From Methyloligella sp. (GTDB taxonomy: Bacteria; Pseudomonadota; Alphaproteobacteria; Rhizobiales; JALUTE01), in NCBI GenBank assembly GCA_027058255.1, contig JALUTE010000116.1, forward strand, positions 1 to 16,030: DNA of 16,030 nucleotides. Reading direction: 5' to 3'. The translations under genes were made by a program, and so were the position numbers. Of this stretch, positions 14,470-16,030 are shown piece by piece; position 1 is the first letter of the stretch; the number at the start of each line of letters is the position of its first letter. The notes beneath the pieces were generated by a model. The model was not told the origin of the DNA. It was given only the letters and a program-made list of their open reading frames with translations, and did no database searches.

Positions 14470-14498
14470 TTGAAAAGGCCCCGCATCGCGGGCATATT
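14470..14498 (+). promoter_or_regulatory. Candidate promoter of tRNA-Ser
   Basis: TTGAAA (14470-14475) and CATATT (14493-14498) are spaced by 17 bp, 5 and 4 of 6 matches to sigma70 consensus. The start would fall at or just before the first base of the tRNA. Confidence 0.5.
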
Positions 14499-14505
14499 CC
14501 GCGGC

Positions 14506-14595
14506 GGAGAGGTGGCCGAGTGGTCGAAGGCGCTCCCCTGCTAAGGGAGTAGGCGGGCAACCGTCTCGAGGGTTCGAATCCCTTCCTCTCCGCCA
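14506..14595 (+). tRNA. tRNA-Ser (anticodon GCU)
   Basis: The 90-nt sequence folds as a class II tRNA. Acceptor GGAGAGG (14506-14512) pairs with CCTCTCC (14585-14591), with discriminator G and encoded CCA (14593-14595). The anticodon arm CTCCC-CTGCTAA-GGGAG shows GCT in the loop. The T arm GAGGGTTCGAATCCCTT and a long variable arm, as in serine tRNAs, are present. It reads AGC and AGU codons. Confidence 0.97.
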
Positions 14596-14629
14596 TAACT
14601 CTCTGGCATCACACATCATTTTCGGCCCC

Positions 14630-15223
14630 ATGAGCGAGGCCCTTCCCATAAGACGGCTGATCACGCAGGAGGCAGGGCTCAGCGTGCATGAGCTGGCCCG
14701 GCGTCTGGGCTATCGGGATGCGGCCCGAGGCATGCGCAAGCTCGAGGCCTTTCTCGATGGCGACTTCGACAACCCGTTCATCCGGGAGCGACTGGCCGAG
14801 GCCATGGGCCGCCCGGAGGATGAGATCGAAGAGGCCCTCGCGGAGAGCCGCAAGGTGCTCGAGGCACGCAGAGAAGCCGCCCGGGCCGAGGAGGAGCGCC
14901 GTTGGCGGGCCGAGTTCAAGCCCCATGGCCTGATCCTCACCGACAGGGATCACCCGCGGCCGATCTTCATGTGGGCTTTCGGCTATCACCCGGAGCATGT
15001 GGACCTCGAAGGCGTTCCCGAGGCCCGCCATGTCGAAACCATGCTCGCCGCCATCGCCGAGCGCCGATACCCCGACGGCCGGCTTCCCCTCTGGGGCCGC
15101 ATCACAGGCTTTGCCATCAACCGCACCCCCGACCACGCCGTGCTCTACGACCCGCAAGGACGCCAGCTCGAGACCCGCGACCGCGCCGTGCGCCTCGGGG
15201 AGGGCTATATGGCGCTGGGGTGA
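14630..15223 (+). CDS. Conserved hypothetical protein with HTH-like N-terminus
   Basis: Protein of 197 residues, not recognised to a named family. Residues about 8-50 (LITQEAGLSVHELARRLGYRD and following) look like a helix-turn-helix. An Arg/Glu-rich helix follows at about 60-92 (RERLAEAMGRPEDEIEEAL onward). The C-terminal half (about 95-197) is mixed alpha-beta, with FMWAFGYHPEHV and RLPLWGRITGFAINRTPDHAVLYD. There is no signal peptide or membrane segment. No good ribosome site precedes the ATG; the gene starts 34 bp after tRNA-Ser. Codon usage fits the neighbours and the frame is intact, so it is likely real. Function unknown. Confidence 0.72.
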   Translation: MSEALPIRRLITQEAGLSVHELARRLGYRDAARGMRKLEAFLDGDFDNPFIRERLAEAMGRPEDEIEEALAESRKVLEARREAARAEEERRWRAEFKPHGLILTDRDHPRPIFMWAFGYHPEHVDLEGVPEARHVETMLAAIAERRYPDGRLPLWGRITGFAINRTPDHAVLYDPQGRQLETRDRAVRLGEGYMALG

Positions 15224-15462
15224 ACGATGGCCGGATCGGCGCGTCAATTGTCAGTTGAGAAGAACGTCCGGAACCGGAACGAGTCCCAGTCCTTCTTCGG
15301 TTTGCACTCGAAAGCGAGCCGCATGCGCTCCGCGCCGCCATCGCCCGCCTACCAGACCTTAATCGGATGGCGCCACCGCGTGCCGGCACCTTAAGATGTG
15401 GCCCGTTCCGCTCGGGCGACTGCCAAGCCGGCCCGCCACGCTCCAACCAGGAGGACGCCGCC

Positions 15463-16030
15463 ATGCTCACCATCTATGGGCGCGCAAACTCGATCAATGT
15501 GCGCAAACTGCTCTGGCTTTGCGACGAGATCGGCCTCGCCTATGAGCGGCTCGACTACGGGCGGGGTTTCCAGCCCACCGACACCGAGGCTTATCTCGCC
15601 ATGAACCCCACGGGCCTCGTCCCGACCATCGACGATGACGGTTTCACCCTTTGGGAGTCGAACGCCATCCTGCGCTATCTCGCCTCCAAATACGGGCCCG
15701 AGCCCCTTTACGGCCCCGACCTGCGCCTGCGCGCCCTCAACGACCAATGGCTCGACTGGCAGGCCGGCGAGATCACGCCCGCCATGAAAACCGTCTTCAT
15801 GGGCCTGCATCTCAAGATGGAGCCCTTCACGGGGCCGCCCTTTCTCGACCGGGGCAAGGCCGACTGGACGCGGCTCATGGGGCTGCTCGAGGCCCGCCTT
15901 GCCAAGACCGGCGCCTATGTGATCGACGACACCTTCCGCCTCGCGGACATTCCCCTGGGCCTCGTGGTCAATCGCTGGTTCACGCTGGACGTCGAACGGC
16001 CCGATTATCCATCCCTCGCCGCCTATTACG
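15463..16030 (+). CDS. Glutathione S-transferase, 3' end cut by window edge
   Basis: The first 189 residues of a cytosolic GST. The thioredoxin-like N-terminal domain (1-79) begins MLTIYGRANSINVRK, with the bacterial-GST Ser/Asn-xx-N-V-R pattern at the glutathione site. It continues to NPTGLVPTIDDDG (cis-Pro loop, about 48-60) and WESNAILRYLA (about 64-74), the glutathione-binding E-S pair. The helical C-terminal domain starts at about 86 and includes the N-capping region DDTFRLADIPLG. AGGAGG 8 bases before the ATG supports the start. The gene runs off the right edge, so only a short C-terminal part should be missing. Substrate cannot be told; a housekeeping detoxification role is likely. Confidence 0.93.
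   Translation, partial: MLTIYGRANSINVRKLLWLCDEIGLAYERLDYGRGFQPTDTEAYLAMNPTGLVPTIDDDGFTLWESNAILRYLASKYGPEPLYGPDLRLRALNDQWLDWQAGEITPAMKTVFMGLHLKMEPFTGPPFLDRGKADWTRLMGLLEARLAKTGAYVIDDTFRLADIPLGLVVNRWFTLDVERPDYPSLAAYY

Noticed and set aside
14506..14595. tRNA-Ser as a genomic island attachment site
   Set aside because: No integrase gene and no second copy of the tRNA 3' end in the window.
15244..15324. 26-codon minus-strand frame with protein-like composition (MRLAFECKPKKDWDSF start)
   Set aside because: Too short, no ribosome site, and an upstream stop; possibly a gene remnant in the 239-bp gap before the GST gene, but not supportable.

Overview
The window is GC-rich (long antisense open frames everywhere, strong G/C third-position bias). 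Its gene families (AioXSR-AioBA, DUF2478, Tat-exported redox enzymes) point to an alphaproteobacterium, probably a rhizobial or rhodobacterial relative. That placement is an inference from gene content; no species marker is present. Most of the window is a respiratory metalloid/oxyanion region.

Left block (1-2580, minus strand): a three-gene electron-transfer set reading leftwards. In order these are a NapC/NirT-type membrane-anchored multiheme cytochrome with five heme motifs instead of four, a secreted diheme cytochrome c, and a Tat-exported, NapA-like molybdopterin oxidoreductase that is cut by the window edge. Divergent from it (2803-5555, plus strand) is a NarX-like sensor kinase with an intact nitrate-binding P-box motif, overlapping by 4 bp a NarL-like response regulator. 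NarL-type heptamers, including a 7-2-7 inverted pair, lie just upstream of the multiheme cytochrome gene. The arrangement suggests a nitrate- or oxyanion-responsive reductase that does not follow the standard nap operon plan.

Middle block (5686-12704, plus strand): a complete arsenite-oxidation module. It contains a PhnD-like periplasmic arsenite-binding protein (AioX) with a candidate arsenite-binding Cys, sensor kinase AioS and AAA+ response regulator AioR, with start and stop codons overlapping between successive genes. After a 183-bp regulatory gap come the Rieske subunit AioB and the molybdopterin subunit AioA, followed by a clear intrinsic terminator. AioR lacks the sigma54-contacting GAFTGA loop, and I find no GG-N10-GC promoter core in front of aioB.

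Right block (12819-16030, plus strand): a DUF2478 protein (a family linked to molybdate metabolism), a secreted Gly/Met-repeat protein, tRNA-Ser(GCU), a small hypothetical protein with an HTH-like N-terminus, and a glutathione S-transferase cut by the window end. This flank looks more like ordinary chromosome.

Taken together, arsenite oxidized by AioBA would feed electrons into a periplasmic cytochrome pool next to a separately regulated terminal reductase. This could be an anaerobic, oxyanion-linked arsenite-oxidizing unit. The reductase's substrate cannot be read from the sequence.
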